64,000 bases of DNA from Pseudomonas mendocina (GCA_037482215.1 CP148074.1:1674001-1738000); one strand, 5' to 3'. Counted from the stretch's first letter, positions 33,900 to 45,943 are shown. A program made the numbers and translations. Notes: a model not told the origin generated them from the letters alone.

Positions 33900-34529
33900 G
33901 TGAGCCAGTTTTTTCAAATACATCCGGAAAATCCCCAGCCACGTCTGATCAAACAGGCGGTGGACATCATTCGCAATGGCGGGGTGGTGGTGTACCCGAC
34001 TGACTCGTCCTATGCGCTTGGCTGTCAGCTTGGGGATAAGAGCGCGCTGGAGAAAATCCGTCGTCTGCGTCAGTTGGACGACAAACATAATTTCACCTTG
34101 GCCTGCTCAGATCTCTCCCAGTTGAGCACCTTTGCCAAGGTGGACACAGCTGCTTTCCGTCTGCTTAAAACCTACACGCCGGGTCCATATACGTTCATTC
34201 TTAACGCCACCCGTGAAGTGCCACGCATTATGCTGCATGCCAAACGCCGCACCATCGGCATGCGTGTACCACAACACCCGATAGCCATGGCGCTGCTGGC
34301 TGAGTTGGGCGAGCCGATGATGAGTGTCAGCCTGATTTTGCCGGGGGAATCTTTGCCCATGAGCGATCCTTACGAGATGCGGCAGATGCTGGAGCATCAG
34401 GTGGATCTGGTCATTGATGGTGGCTATGGCAATTTGGAGGCCTCGACTGTGGTCAGCCTGCTTGAGGATGAGCCCGAGGTGCTGCGCGTAGGCTGTGGCG
34501 ATCCGACGCCGTTTGGCGGCGAACGCTGA
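33900..34529 (+). CDS. Sua5/YciO/YrdC family protein
   Basis: 209 residues, GTG start. RNA-binding YrdC fold: GGVVVYPTDSSYALGC, LRQLDDKHNFTLACSDLSQLSTFAK, TPGPYTFILNATREVPRIMLHAKRRTIGMRVP and STVVSLLEDEPEVLRVGCGD. It is the YciO subgroup (PTDSSYALG in place of the PTETVYGLG of TsaC), so threonylcarbamoyl-AMP synthesis is possible but not assured; a separate TsaC is expected elsewhere. Likely co-transcribed with the PHP gene and scpA. Confidence 0.9.
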   Translation: MSQFFQIHPENPQPRLIKQAVDIIRNGGVVVYPTDSSYALGCQLGDKSALEKIRRLRQLDDKHNFTLACSDLSQLSTFAKVDTAAFRLLKTYTPGPYTFILNATREVPRIMLHAKRRTIGMRVPQHPIAMALLAELGEPMMSVSLILPGESLPMSDPYEMRQMLEHQVDLVIDGGYGNLEASTVVSLLEDEPEVLRVGCGDPTPFGGER

Positions 34530-34548
34530 GCTTGAGCCGAGTATCCGA

Positions 34549-35376
34549 ATGAGTGAAGCCACTGCCCAAGAGCATCAAGACCCGCAGGCCAATGCCCAGC
34601 AGGAACTGCCGTTTGCGCTGGTTTACGGTGAGGCGCTGACCGAACTGCCGCAAGACCTGTACATCCCGCCGGATGCACTGGAGGTTTTCCTGGAGGCGTT
34701 CGAAGGGCCGCTAGACTTGCTGCTCTATCTCATCCGCAAACAGAACATTGACGTGCTGGATATTCCGGTGGCGGAAATCACCCGCCAGTACATGAGCTAC
34801 GTCGAGCTCATGCGTACTGTGCGTCTGGAGCTGGCTGCTGAGTATTTGGTGATGGCGGCCATGCTGGCCGAGATCAAATCGCGCATGCTGCTGCCGCGCT
34901 CAAACGAAGCGGATGCTGAAGAAGATGACCCGCGTGCTGAGCTGATTCGCCGGTTGCAGGAGTACGAACGCTTTAAGGCGGCCGCTGAAGGCATTGATGG
35001 CCTGAGTCGGGTGGGGCGCGACATTACCGTACCGCGCCTTGATGCACCTGAAGCCCGGGCGCGAAAACTACTGCCTGATGTCAGCCTCGAAGAGCTACTG
35101 GTGTCCATGGCAGAAGTGCTGCGACGCGCTGATATGTTCGAAAGCCATCAGGTGACCCGTGAGGTGCTGTCTACCCGCGAGCGCATGAGTGAGGTGCTGG
35201 AGCGTCTCAAGGGCGGGGCGTTTGTACCTTTTGTCAGCTTATTTACTGCCGAGGAAGGTAAGCTCGGTGTAGTGGTGACATTTATGGCAGTGCTTGAGTT
35301 GATCAAGGAGTCGCTGGTTGAGTTGGTACAGAACGAAGCGTTTGGGCCAATCCACGTAAGGGCGCGGGCTGAATAG
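34549..35376 (+). CDS. scpA: Segregation and condensation protein A
   Basis: Kleisin subunit of the SMC-ScpAB condensin. 275 residues from ATG 34549. Signature N-terminal kleisin block VFLEAFEGPLDLLLYLIRKQNIDVLDIPVAEITRQYMSYV, with LAAEYLVMAAMLAEIKSRMLLPR following, and a C-terminal winged helix (KLGVVVTFMAVLELIKESLVELVQNEAFGPIHVRA). About 40 extra N-terminal residues precede the kleisin block. scpB starts two bases after its stop, so expression is coupled. Confidence 0.95.
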   Translation: MSEATAQEHQDPQANAQQELPFALVYGEALTELPQDLYIPPDALEVFLEAFEGPLDLLLYLIRKQNIDVLDIPVAEITRQYMSYVELMRTVRLELAAEYLVMAAMLAEIKSRMLLPRSNEADAEEDDPRAELIRRLQEYERFKAAAEGIDGLSRVGRDITVPRLDAPEARARKLLPDVSLEELLVSMAEVLRRADMFESHQVTREVLSTRERMSEVLERLKGGAFVPFVSLFTAEEGKLGVVVTFMAVLELIKESLVELVQNEAFGPIHVRARAE

Positions 35377-35377
35377 T

Positions 35378-36202
35378 ATGAATCTGAGTGACCCCCAAGA
35401 GCTTGCCAGTTTGCTTGAGGCATTTTTATTAGCCTCTGGAAAGGCGACTTCTCTAGAGCGCTTATACGAATTGTTTGAAGAAGGTGAGCGGCCTGAGCCA
35501 GATGTGTTCAAACAGGCTCTGGAGCACCTGAGTAAGTCCTGCGAAGGGCGGGCTTTTGAGTTGGTGGAAGTGGCTTCCGGTTACCGCTTACAGGTGCGTG
35601 AGCGCTTTGCACCGTGGGTCGGCCGTTTGTGGGAGGAGCGCCCGCAACGTTATTCCCGCGCCATGTTGGAAACTCTGGCGTTGATTGCCTATCGCCAGCC
35701 AATCACCCGGGGCGAAATTGAAGATGTACGCGGGGTGGCGGTCAACAGCCAGATTGTCAAAACCTTGCTGGAGCGAGAGTGGATTCGTGTGGTGGGCTAC
35801 CGAGATGTACCGGGAAAGCCGGCTATGTTTGCCACTACCCGGTCGTTTCTCGATCACTTCAACTTGAAGAGTCTCGACGAATTGCCGCCGCTGGCTGCCC
35901 TGCGTGAGATGGAGCCTGAACCAGTGCTGGCGTTCGAGGTGGATCCAGCCGTGCCGGAAGGCTTGCAGGCCCGCGCCGATCTGGCGGCAGCAGACGAGGA
36001 AAATCCTGAAGAGTCAGAGGAAACCAGCTTCAGCAGCCTGTTGGCAGAGCTGGATTCCATGGAGCAGGGGCTGAAAACAGACTTCGACGATTTGCCAGTT
36101 CTTGCACTCGAGTCTGAGGACGAGGAATCGCTCGAAGACAACGCTGATGACGTGAATGGAGAAGAGGCGCTGATTGATGACGAGCCTCCGCACAGCCACT
36201 AG
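35378..36202 (+). CDS. scpB: Segregation and condensation protein B
   Basis: Dimeric winged-helix partner of ScpA in chromosome condensation. 274 residues. Two winged-helix domains occupy about 5-165, with the marker YSRAMLETLALIAYRQPITRGEIEDVRGVAVNSQIVKTLLEREWIRVVGYRDVPGKPAMFATT. The final 80 residues are an acidic, probably disordered tail (for example LALESEDEESLEDNADDVNGEEALIDDE), typical for Pseudomonas. Directly follows scpA and precedes a DUF1289 gene and rluB. Confidence 0.95.
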   Translation: MNLSDPQELASLLEAFLLASGKATSLERLYELFEEGERPEPDVFKQALEHLSKSCEGRAFELVEVASGYRLQVRERFAPWVGRLWEERPQRYSRAMLETLALIAYRQPITRGEIEDVRGVAVNSQIVKTLLEREWIRVVGYRDVPGKPAMFATTRSFLDHFNLKSLDELPPLAALREMEPEPVLAFEVDPAVPEGLQARADLAAADEENPEESEETSFSSLLAELDSMEQGLKTDFDDLPVLALESEDEESLEDNADDVNGEEALIDDEPPHSH

Positions 36203-36235
36203 GCATGTCGCGTCTTAAGGTAAAACGGAGGCTGG

Positions 36236-36415
36236 GTGAAAAATCCGTGCATCAAGGTCTGTAAGTTCGACGGTGAGATCTGCTGTGGTTGTGGCCGCAG
36301 CAAGGCCGAAATTAAAGCGTGGAAGAAGCTCGATAAGCAGGAGCAGCGGGCAGTACTGGCGCAGGCCGATATGCGATTACTGACTTTGTCGGCCTTAAAT
36401 CGGCGTAGAAAGTGA
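36236..36415 (+). CDS. Small DUF1289 family protein
   Basis: 59 residues starting at GTG 36236, with CGGAGG five bases upstream. The sequence opens VKNPCIKVCKFDGEICCGCGRSKAE, the Cys pattern C-x3-C-x6-CC-x-C of the DUF1289 family (C5, C9, C16, C17, C19), followed by a basic helical tail KAWKKLDKQEQRAVLAQA and the end NRRRK. It may bind zinc or iron; function unknown. It sits between scpB (33 bases) and rluB on the same strand, which fits co-transcription. It is easily missed because of its size and GTG start. Confidence 0.88.
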   Translation: MKNPCIKVCKFDGEICCGCGRSKAEIKAWKKLDKQEQRAVLAQADMRLLTLSALNRRRK

Positions 36416-36468
36416 CGGTTTGCTGCCAGCCAACTAAGCTCAACCGTGCGTCAATCCAATAATTCGCG

Positions 36469-36474
36469 TATGAT
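36469..36474 (+). promoter_or_regulatory. Possible -10 element of rluB
   Basis: TATGAT about 63 bases before the rluB ATG; no convincing -35 at the usual distance. A small hairpin (AACAGG at 36486-36491 with CCTGTT at about 36501-36506) lies between it and the GGGAGG ribosome site. Confidence 0.35.
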
Positions 36475-36536
36475 CCGGGCCCCTCAACAGGTCAGAGTGG
36501 CCTGTTCTTCACCAGAAAACACCGGGAGGTGCCCAG

Positions 36537-37643
36537 ATGAGTGAAATCGAAGAAACCCGTCCTGCAGGCGAAAAACTGCAAAAAGTCATGGCCCGTATGG
36601 GCATGGCATCGCGTCGTGAAATCGAAGCCTGGATTACAGCCGGTCGCGTCAAGGTCAATGGTGAAACCGCCACCTTGGGTATGCGAGTCGATCTGCATGA
36701 CGCCATTGCTGTCGACGGTAAAGTAATTCGCCGCGAAGAGCGCGCCGAAACCGTACGCCGCGTCATTATTTACAACAAGCCGGAAGGTGAAATCTGCACC
36801 CGTGACGATCCGGAAGGCCGTCCGACGGTGTTTGATCGTCTGCCGCGTCCGCGTGAAGGCCGTTGGATCAACATCGGTCGTTTGGACATTAACACCACTG
36901 GCTTGCTGATGTTCACCACAGACGGTGAATTGGCGAACCGCCTGATGCATCCCTCCTACCAGATGGACCGTGAATACGCAGTGCGTGTGCGTGGCGAAGT
37001 CACCGAGGAGATGATAGAGCGCTTGAAAACCGGCGTAATGCTGGAAGATGGCCCTGCGAAGTTTACCGACATCCAAGAAGCTCCAGGTGGTGAAGGCTTT
37101 AACCACTGGTACCACTGTGTGGTAATGGAAGGTCGTAACCGTGAGGTGCGCCGTCTGTGGGAGTCTCAAGGTCTAGTGGTCAGCCGTTTGAAGCGCGTGC
37201 GTTTCGGACCGGTCTTTATGACATCTGATCTGCCCATGGGGCGCTGGCGTGAAATGGGTCAGCGTGAAGTGGACATCCTCAGCGAGGAAGTCGGGCTCAA
37301 GCCTGTTGCACTGCCGGAAATGAAAGAAAAGGCCCGCGACAAGCTCGATCGCATGCAGCGTAAAGCTGCCAAGCCTGTTCGTGGTGAGCGTCCTGCGCGC
37401 ACTTTGCGTCCGGCCAAAGGCGAGCCTGCAACGACTGGCCGTGGCCGTCCATCCCGCAGTGAGCAGGGTAAGGGTACACCAGTTGCTGAGCGTCCGAGCG
37501 ATGTGGCCAAAAAGCGTCAGCGTCCTGCTGTTGAGCTCGCCGATCGTCCAGCACGTAAGCCTGCTGGAGCCGATAAGCGCCGCAGCCAACCTGCTCGTGA
37601 AGGCCAGCGCCCTGGTTTTGGCCGCGGCCGTAAGCCTGAGTGA
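36537..37643 (+). CDS. rluB: 23S rRNA pseudouridine synthase RluB
   Basis: Makes pseudouridine 2605 in 23S rRNA. 368 residues. N-terminal S4 RNA-binding domain ([31 protein letters not shown]), then the RsuA-type catalytic domain with [27 protein letters not shown] (catalytic Asp in RLDINTTGL). A basic, Arg/Lys/Pro-rich tail of about 110 residues (from about 260, with repeats like [23 protein letters not shown]) is likely unstructured RNA-binding material, commonly seen in Pseudomonas RluB. Ends at a strong terminator. Confidence 0.95.
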   Translation: MSEIEETRPAGEKLQKVMARMGMASRREIEAWITAGRVKVNGETATLGMRVDLHDAIAVDGKVIRREERAETVRRVIIYNKPEGEICTRDDPEGRPTVFDRLPRPREGRWINIGRLDINTTGLLMFTTDGELANRLMHPSYQMDREYAVRVRGEVTEEMIERLKTGVMLEDGPAKFTDIQEAPGGEGFNHWYHCVVMEGRNREVRRLWESQGLVVSRLKRVRFGPVFMTSDLPMGRWREMGQREVDILSEEVGLKPVALPEMKEKARDKLDRMQRKAAKPVRGERPARTLRPAKGEPATTGRGRPSRSEQGKGTPVAERPSDVAKKRQRPAVELADRPARKPAGADKRRSQPAREGQRPGFGRGRKPE

Positions 37644-37658
37644 TTAAGCGGCACCCGT

Positions 37659-37688
37659 AAAAAAGGCGACCTGATGGTCGCCTTTTTT
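37659..37688. terminator. Bidirectional terminator between rluB and the GGDEF gene
   Basis: AAAAAAGGCGACC at 37659-37671 pairs with GGTCGCCTTTTTT at 37676-37688, four-base loop, with A and T tracts on both sides. It serves rluB on the plus strand and the convergent diguanylate cyclase gene on the minus strand. Confidence 0.93.
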
Positions 37689-37704
37689 ATCACCTCTACT
37701 GTGC

Positions 37705-38631
37705 TTAACTCGCCATAGAAAGACGGTTGCGTCCTGCTCGTTTAGAGGCATACATCGCACAGTCTGCCCGGTGCATCAGTTGGTCCTTGGATTCACCTGC
37801 TTCCAGCTCGGCACAGCCCAAGCTGATAGACAATTTCATTGCCTCGCCGTCCACAAGGTACTGGGTGTTCATAACAGACTGGCGCAAACGCTCGCCAACC
37901 ATTGATGCTGCCTCCTTGCCGGTGTTGGACAAAAGGACCAGAAACTCCTCTCCGCCAACTCGGAAAACCATGTCGACGTTACGCAGGCTGGTTTTGATTG
38001 CGTTGGCCACGGCCTTCAGGGCCTGATCACCGACACTGTGACCATAGTTGTCATTGATCTGTTTGAAGTGGTCAATGTCGATCATCAGGATTGAAAGCGG
38101 TTGCAGGTTGCGCCGCGCAATATCGATCTCACGATTAAGGGCCTGATCCATGGCGATCCGGTTGCCTGTTTCGGTTAGTGGGTCTCGCAGGGCTGAGTGG
38201 ATCGCAATGCGATAGAGTAGGGCATTGCGCAGCGGGTAAACCAGGCTGGCCAATAAGGATTCAAGCTGACCTAGCTCTTCCTCTGTAAAGCGCACTTTGC
38301 GGCGAAATGTCAGTTCGCCAAGGTACTGGTCTTGATGATTCAGGTGGTAGCTGGCGCTGTGGTTGCTCCGCTCACCCAGCTCAAGGCGCAGGTCACAAGA
38401 TGCCAGCTCGAACGTCAGGGATGACAGCGGAATCAGCTGTTGAATGTCGCTGAAGAACATTTCGATGATTCGCTCAACCTCCAACGAGGTTTGCAGTCGC
38501 AAACTCAATTGTTGGCGCAGCTGCGCCAAGCTCACCGGTTTGAGCGGCGACTTTGCACGCTTAGTAAATCCAAGGCGTTGCAATTTAGCGGTATCAAAAT
38601 CGATTGTATTGGATGGTGTGCGCGGTGCCAT
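37705..38631 (-). CDS. Diguanylate cyclase with N-terminal GAF-like region
   Basis: 308 residues, cytoplasmic. The C-terminal GGDEF domain (about 140-305) is of the active type: VGGEEFLVLLSN carries GGEEF, and DPLTETGNRIAMDQAL plus LMIDIDHFKQINDNYGHSVGDQALK carry the substrate and metal sites. The N-terminal 130 residues (QLRQQLSLRLQTSLEVERIIEMFFSDIQQLIPL and later) resemble a GAF-like sensor but without clear ligand residues. No I-site RxxD was recognised before GGEEF. Produces c-di-GMP, which FleQ and LapD in this window would sense. Start preceded by GAGGTAGAG. Confidence 0.92.
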   Translation of the reverse strand: MAPRTPSNTIDFDTAKLQRLGFTKRAKSPLKPVSLAQLRQQLSLRLQTSLEVERIIEMFFSDIQQLIPLSSLTFELASCDLRLELGERSNHSASYHLNHQDQYLGELTFRRKVRFTEEELGQLESLLASLVYPLRNALLYRIAIHSALRDPLTETGNRIAMDQALNREIDIARRNLQPLSILMIDIDHFKQINDNYGHSVGDQALKAVANAIKTSLRNVDMVFRVGGEEFLVLLSNTGKEAASMVGERLRQSVMNTQYLVDGEAMKLSISLGCAELEAGESKDQLMHRADCAMYASKRAGRNRLSMAS

Positions 38632-38794
38632 GAAGCTCTACCTCTAACCGAAACGCGGCAATACTTTTGTATAGCTAGTTTCGTGCCAACCTTATAAACC
38701 ATTGAAATATAAGGATTTATTAAGATTTAGAGGTGTGTGGTGGCAAATTGATGCCGGATAAATGTCGGCTTGAAGGGAATATAGATGCCGCTGA

Positions 38795-38825
38795 AACTGC
38801 CGCCGACGGAAAACCGGCGGCAGTT
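38795..38825 (-). terminator. Hairpin after yciK
   Basis: AACTGCCGCCG at 38795-38805 pairs with CGGCGGCAGTT at 38815-38825 (11 base pairs). It begins seven bases beyond the yciK stop reading leftward. No T run follows on the minus strand, so it is a weak terminator or a 3' stabilising hairpin. Confidence 0.6.
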
Positions 38826-38831
38826 CACCGT

Positions 38832-39572
38832 TTATTGCGCGTCGAACGCTTGGCCATTGACGCCTTTGCTGTCCGGGCCCATTAGGTAGAGGTAAACCGG
38901 CATGATTTCCTCGGGCAGCGGGTTGTTTTGCGGGTTTTCGCCGGGATAAGCCTGGGCGCGCATATCAGTGCGGGTGGCGCCGGGGTTAACGCTGTTAGCG
39001 CGGACGTTGCTGATGCCTTCGACCTCATCGGCCATGACTTGCATCAGGCCCTCGGTGGCGAATTTGGACACGGCATAAGCGCCCCAATAAGCCCGACCTT
39101 TGCGACCAACGCTACTTGAAGTGAAGATCACAGAGGCGTCTTCTGAGAGCTTCAGCAGGGGCAGCAGGGTACTGGTGAGCATGAACATGCCGTTGACGTT
39201 GACTTGCATGACGCGCATGAAGTTATCGCCGGATAGCTGCTCAAGAGGTGTGCGCGGTCCAATAATTGAGGCGTTGTGTAAGAGACCGTCAACTTTACCG
39301 AACTCAGCTTCAATCATTGAGGCGAGTTCGTCGTATTGGTGCGGTAACGCTGTCTCCAGGTTGAACGGGATGACTGCAGCCTGCGGATAGCCCGCAGCTT
39401 CGATTGCGTCATAAATCCGGGTCAGGTGATCTTCGGTTTTACCCAGAAGCAACACGGTTGCACCATGGGCTGCGTAGCTCATGGCAGCGGCAGCACCAAT
39501 GCCGCGGCCAGCACCGGTGACGAGTATCACCCGGCCTTTAAGCAGGTCTGGGCGGGCAGTGTAATCAAACAT
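38832..39572 (-). CDS. yciK: YciK family short-chain dehydrogenase
   Basis: Short-chain dehydrogenase/reductase of 246 residues. The cofactor site is VILVTGAGRGIGAAAAMSYAAHGATVLLLGK and the acid-proton pattern LHNASIIGPRTPL replaces NNAG (the YciK mark), with catalytic Ser in VIFTSSSVGRKGRAYWGAYAVSKFA (Y-x3-K in YAVSK). Substrate unknown. Follows mupP and ubiG in a leftward operon, 48 bases after mupP. Confidence 0.93.
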   Translation of the reverse strand: MFDYTARPDLLKGRVILVTGAGRGIGAAAAMSYAAHGATVLLLGKTEDHLTRIYDAIEAAGYPQAAVIPFNLETALPHQYDELASMIEAEFGKVDGLLHNASIIGPRTPLEQLSGDNFMRVMQVNVNGMFMLTSTLLPLLKLSEDASVIFTSSSVGRKGRAYWGAYAVSKFATEGLMQVMADEVEGISNVRANSVNPGATRTDMRAQAYPGENPQNNPLPEEIMPVYLYLMGPDSKGVNGQAFDAQ

Positions 39573-39620
39573 GAAAAAGCCTCATTGGTTCAGGGCTGGT
39601 GTCTATGGGGCAGCGAGGGT

Positions 39621-40292
39621 TCAGCAACCGCACTGAGCGCGCTCAAGGATGTCGCGCAGTTCCATTGGATGATCCACCACCACATCGGCACCCCAATTGC
39701 GTGGGTTGTCTTGAGGGTGGATGTAGCCGTAACTGACTGCGGCGGTCTTGCAGCCGGCAGCACGGCCAGCTTCGATATCGCGCTCGTCATCGCCTACGAA
39801 CAGAGTGGCCTGCGGGGGGATGCCCATTTTTTCGCAAGCCAGCAGGATCATTTCCGGGTCGGGTTTGCTGCGGCTGACGTGGTCGGGGCACACCAAAACC
39901 GCCGAGCGCTCTGCCAGTCTGAGCTGCTGCATAATCGGTTCTGCGTAGCGGACTGGTTTGTTAGTGGCCACGCCCCAGGTCAGCTTGGCTTGCTCGATTT
40001 CATTGAGCAACTGGTTGATGCCATCAAACGGGCGAGTCAGTACGGCGCAGTGAGTCTGATAGCGCTCAAGGAACTCCAAGCGTAAGGCTTCAAAGCCTTC
40101 GGTATCTGGTTGTATGTCGAAGTTAGCGGCCACCATGGCACGAGCGCCGCCGGATACATTATCGCGAATCAGTTTGTCAGCAATCGGTTGCATGCCACGC
40201 GCTTCGCGCATGGCATGGCAGATGGCAATAAAGTCGGGGGCGCTGTCGAGTAGCGTGCCATCCATGTCAAAAAGTACTGCTCGTAAACGCAT
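39621..40292 (-). CDS. mupP: MupP, N-acetylmuramic acid 6-phosphate phosphatase
   Basis: HAD-superfamily phosphatase of 223 residues. In P. putida and P. aeruginosa this gene next to ubiG encodes MupP, which dephosphorylates MurNAc-6-phosphate in the recycling route that bypasses fosfomycin. Motif [14 protein letters not shown] (D9, D11), motif II-III region [10 protein letters not shown] with Lys, and motif [20 protein letters not shown] are intact. It begins five bases after the ubiG stop. Phosphoglycolate phosphatase (Gph) is the older name for such proteins and cannot be excluded by sequence alone. Confidence 0.88.
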   Translation of the reverse strand: MRLRAVLFDMDGTLLDSAPDFIAICHAMREARGMQPIADKLIRDNVSGGARAMVAANFDIQPDTEGFEALRLEFLERYQTHCAVLTRPFDGINQLLNEIEQAKLTWGVATNKPVRYAEPIMQQLRLAERSAVLVCPDHVSRSKPDPEMILLACEKMGIPPQATLFVGDDERDIEAGRAAGCKTAAVSYGYIHPQDNPRNWGADVVVDHPMELRDILERAQCGC

Positions 40293-40297
40293 GCCCC

Positions 40298-40996
40298 TTA
40301 TTCCTCACGCAGGGTCTGAATCATGTAGTTGACGTCTACATCAGGCGCCAGCTTGTAGTGTCTGGTCAGAGGGTTATAGGTCAGGCCGATGATGTCTTTA
40401 ACTTGCAGGCCAGCAGCACGGCACCAAGCACCCAGCTCGGATGGGCGGATGAATTTCTTGAAGTCATGGGTGCCGCGTGGAAGCAGGCGCATGATGTATT
40501 CGGCACCGATGATGGCGAACATATACGCCTTGGGGTTGCGGTTGATGGTGGAGAAGAACACCTGGCCGCCAGGTTTGACCATCTTGTAGCAGGCGCGGAT
40601 GACTGAAGCTGGGTCTGGCACGTGCTCCAGCATTTCCAGGCAGGTAACGACATCAAACTGGCCTGGCATCTCTTCAGCCAGTGCCTCGGCAGTGATCTGC
40701 CGGTATTCGACTTGAACGCCAGACTCCAATTGGTGCAGTTGCGCCACGGCTAATGGCGCTTCGCCCATATCGATACCTGTCACATTGGCGCCGCGCTGCG
40801 CCATCGCCTCGCTTAAGATGCCGCCGCCGCAGCCAACATCCAGGACTTTCTTGTCCGCCAGGCCTACGCGTTGGTCAATCCAGTTGACGCGCAATGGATT
40901 GATGTCATGCAGTGGCTTGAACTCGCTTTCACGGTCCCACCAGCGGTGAGCCAATGCTTCGAATTTGGCGATTTCGGCGTGATCAACGTTGCTCAT
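40298..40996 (-). CDS. ubiG: Ubiquinone biosynthesis O-methyltransferase UbiG
   Basis: SAM-dependent methyltransferase for both O-methylations in ubiquinone synthesis. 232 residues, the expected length. N-terminal [37 protein letters not shown] is the UbiG family start; SAM motif I is [16 protein letters not shown]; motif post-[11 protein letters not shown]; later [15 protein letters not shown] and [34 protein letters not shown] precedes the ATG. First gene of ubiG-mupP-yciK. Confidence 0.96.
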   Translation of the reverse strand: MSNVDHAEIAKFEALAHRWWDRESEFKPLHDINPLRVNWIDQRVGLADKKVLDVGCGGGILSEAMAQRGANVTGIDMGEAPLAVAQLHQLESGVQVEYRQITAEALAEEMPGQFDVVTCLEMLEHVPDPASVIRACYKMVKPGGQVFFSTINRNPKAYMFAIIGAEYIMRLLPRGTHDFKKFIRPSELGAWCRAAGLQVKDIIGLTYNPLTRHYKLAPDVDVNYMIQTLREE

Positions 40997-41128
40997 AAGG
41001 TTCCCTGAATCTGTATGCGGCGAGGGCGCGAGCTAAATTGCTCATGTTGCCAGTTTAGTCGGGTCGCGTGGGTATCAGTTGCATAACTGATGTATGTCAG
41101 TTTGTCGCAGGAATTTGCATTTCGGTGC

Positions 41129-42454
41129 CTACGATGTGAGTCCGACAATTCGGCTCCCCCACATTCGGGCATTGTGGGTGATCCGCTCTTCGTCCATGCG
41201 GGTGAGTTTTCCGCTGTCTAATAAGTGTTTGCCGCCTACCCAAAGGTGTTCAGTACAGGTCCTTCCACCGGCATAAATCAGTTGTGATAGCGGATCATAG
41301 ATGGGCTGCTGTCCCATACCATCGAGGTTGAATACTGCCAGATCAGCGAGTTTCCCCAGTTCCAGTGAGCCGGTCTGTTCATCAAGGCCAAGGGCGCGAG
41401 CGCCATTGAGTGTTGCCATGCGCAGTGCTCGGTGGGCGTCCAGGGCGCTGGCGGAGCCGTGCACTGCCTTGGCTAGCATGGCAGCTGTGCGGGTTTCGCC
41501 GAGTAGATCAAGGTCATTGTTGCTGGCGGCGCCGTCCGTGCCGATGGCGACGTTGACGCCTGCTTGCCAGAGCCTTTCCACCGGGCAAAAGCCGCTGGCC
41601 AGTTTCATATTTGATTCTGGGCAGTGGATGACGCTGGTATTGCTGGCGACCAGTAACTCAAGGTCGTCATCATCTATTTGGGTCATGTGCACGGCCTGGA
41701 AACGCGGCCCCAGGAGGCCCAGGCGTGCAAGGCGGGCCATAGGGCGTTCGCCGCGCTGCTCCAGGCTTTGTTGAACTTCCAGTGCTGTCTCATGGACATG
41801 CATATGGATGCCGGCGTCCAGTTCCTCAGCCAGTATTAGGATGTTTTCCAGTTTGTCATCGCTGACCGTGTAGGGCGCGTGGGGACCAAAGGCGATTTTC
41901 AGGCGCGGGTGGTGGCGCATGTCGTCGAACAGTGTCACTCCCGTGCGCAGGGATTCAGCAGCATCCCGGGCGCCTGGAATGGGAAAGTCCAACACGGGGA
42001 TGGTGATCTGTGCGCGGATTCCGCTCTTGTGAACCTGCTCGCAGGCGGCCTGTGGAAAGAAGTACATATCAGAGAAGCAGCTAATGCCACCTTTGATCTG
42101 TTCAGCAATCGCCAGCTCGGTGCCATCTTGCACGAATTGCTCGTTAACCCATTTGGCCTCGGCTGGCCATATGTGTTTTTCCAGCCAGGTCGACAGTGGC
42201 AGGTCATCGGCTATACCGCGGAACAGGGTCATGGCGGCATGCCCGTGGGCGTTAACCAGTCCAGGTGTCAGGAGCCTGCCCGGTAACTCAAGAGTTTGCC
42301 GGGCTTGATATTTCAGTGCCTCTTCACGTGGAGCAATAAGGGTAATTTTACCGTCTAGAACCCCTAGCGCGTGTTCCTTGAGCAGTACGCCTGCCGGCTC
42401 GACGGGGATCAGCCAACTTGGCAGAAGCAGCAGGTCAAGTAGTGGGCGATCCAT
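41129..42454 (-). CDS. mtaD: TRZ/ATZ family hydrolase, probable MTA/SAH deaminase
   Basis: Amidohydrolase of 441 residues. In P. aeruginosa the gene at this place converts 5'-methylthioadenosine to 5'-methylthioinosine, which a phosphorylase then turns into methylthioribose-1-phosphate. Metal site: [16 protein letters not shown] (HxH), [25 protein letters not shown], and [14 protein letters not shown] with the catalytic Asp. Also the N-terminal [16 protein letters not shown]. It is intact. The next enzyme for its pathway, MtnA, appears to be decayed on the opposite strand immediately beyond its start. Confidence 0.9.
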   Translation of the reverse strand: MDRPLLDLLLLPSWLIPVEPAGVLLKEHALGVLDGKITLIAPREEALKYQARQTLELPGRLLTPGLVNAHGHAAMTLFRGIADDLPLSTWLEKHIWPAEAKWVNEQFVQDGTELAIAEQIKGGISCFSDMYFFPQAACEQVHKSGIRAQITIPVLDFPIPGARDAAESLRTGVTLFDDMRHHPRLKIAFGPHAPYTVSDDKLENILILAEELDAGIHMHVHETALEVQQSLEQRGERPMARLARLGLLGPRFQAVHMTQIDDDDLELLVASNTSVIHCPESNMKLASGFCPVERLWQAGVNVAIGTDGAASNNDLDLLGETRTAAMLAKAVHGSASALDAHRALRMATLNGARALGLDEQTGSLELGKLADLAVFNLDGMGQQPIYDPLSQLIYAGGRTCTEHLWVGGKHLLDSGKLTRMDEERITHNARMWGSRIVGLTS

Positions 42455-42561
42455 GGGGGAATTCCGAGCCTATTAAAGAAGAAAGGGAGTGTATAGGGGA
42501 ACGCCTGAAGCATGAAGTGTACAGGCCAGTTTCACATGCCGGTTCCGGTATGACTGTGCCT

Positions 42562-42894
42562 GCAGGGGGCGACTATATAGTGACGCGGTTGGTCCGATTT
42601 GTTCCTATCAGCTAGCCATACGGCCATGCATCACGGGGGCGGGGTGATGGTGACCTCTCCCAGTGCACTGATATGACTAAAGGCTATGGTGGTGACGTGA
42701 TTGATGCTGTGTATCCGCTAAAGAGTGGGGCAGAGCCACGCACTGTGGTGGCGGGAGGAGAGGTTTTTAGTCCTTCTTTTGATGTAATGCCTGCAGATCT
42801 GATTGATTTTATGGTGACTGAGAGGGAAGTTGGCATCGCCCTGATGACGAAAAATGGCACAACTCATGTGTCGTCAGTGCCTGCATTGACCTAG
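42562..42894 (+). pseudogene. mtnA: Relic of mtnA (methylthioribose-1-phosphate isomerase), 3' third
   Basis: Between the deaminase gene and gyrA, where Pseudomonas carries mtnA, the plus strand holds pieces of the MtnA C-terminal region in three frames. Frame a (42562 on): AGGDYIVT resembles GADRIxANGD. Frame b (42606 on): YQLAIR resembles TYQLAVN. Frame c (42623 on): AMHHGGGVMVTSPSALI then a stop resembles AMHHG-x3-MVxAPxSTID. Frame a again (42673-42894): VVAGGEVFSPSFDVMPADLIDF then MVTERE resembles the C-terminal VFNPAFDxTPADLI-x3-TE. At least three frame changes and deletions separate them, and the N-terminal part of the enzyme is not recognisable upstream. The enzyme would interconvert MTR-1-P and MTRu-1-P in methionine salvage. 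Confidence 0.75.
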
Positions 42895-42911
42895 GTTGCC
42901 CTTCATGCGTT

Positions 42912-42945
42912 GTACGCTGCACGGTAAGGGATAGGTGCGGCGTAC
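42912..42945 (+). terminator. Hairpin after the mtnA relic
   Basis: GTACGCTGCAC at 42912-42922 pairs with GTGCGGCGTAC at 42935-42945 (11 pairs, one G-T), 12-base loop, then TGTTTGTGG. It probably was the mtnA terminator and still separates the relic from the gyrA leader. Confidence 0.6.
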
Positions 42946-43127
42946 TGTTTGTGGTAAGCTCCGGCGGTTTCAGGGGGCCTTTAAAGGTGCCTCTTACCAG
43001 CGCTGATAGATGGCATAACTGATTGATTTGTCGTGAGTCGCTGTAAGCCGTAAGGCTGAGCGACTGGCTCCCTGTCATTCAGGACGAATGGCGCGGAGTT
43101 TTACCAGAAAAAGGAACCAGGCTACTC
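42946..43127 (+). other. gyrA leader region
   Basis: No gene is seen here. The stretch contains an AAAAAGGAACC ribosome site just before the gyrA ATG at 43128. A promoter must lie in it, but no -35/-10 pair stood out strongly enough to place. Together with the relic, the gap from 42455 to 43127 has no intact gene. Confidence 0.5.
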
Positions 43128-45902
<2,775 letters not shown>

Positions 45903-45907
45903 TCTAT

Positions 45908-45929
45908 CGGGGCGGCTTAGGCCGCCCCG
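45908..45929 (+). repeat. GC-rich hairpin after gyrA
   Basis: CGGGGCGGC at 45908-45916 pairs perfectly with GCCGCCCCG at 45921-45929, loop TTAG. No T run follows; together with the next hairpin it forms the end of the gyrA transcript. Confidence 0.7.
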
Positions 45930-45943
45930 CTGGTGTAGTGTCT

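Noticed and set aside
33900..34529. Assignment as the essential TsaC threonylcarbamoyl-AMP synthase.
   Set aside because: The motif PTDSSYALG places it in the YciO subgroup; calling it tsaC would overstate the evidence.
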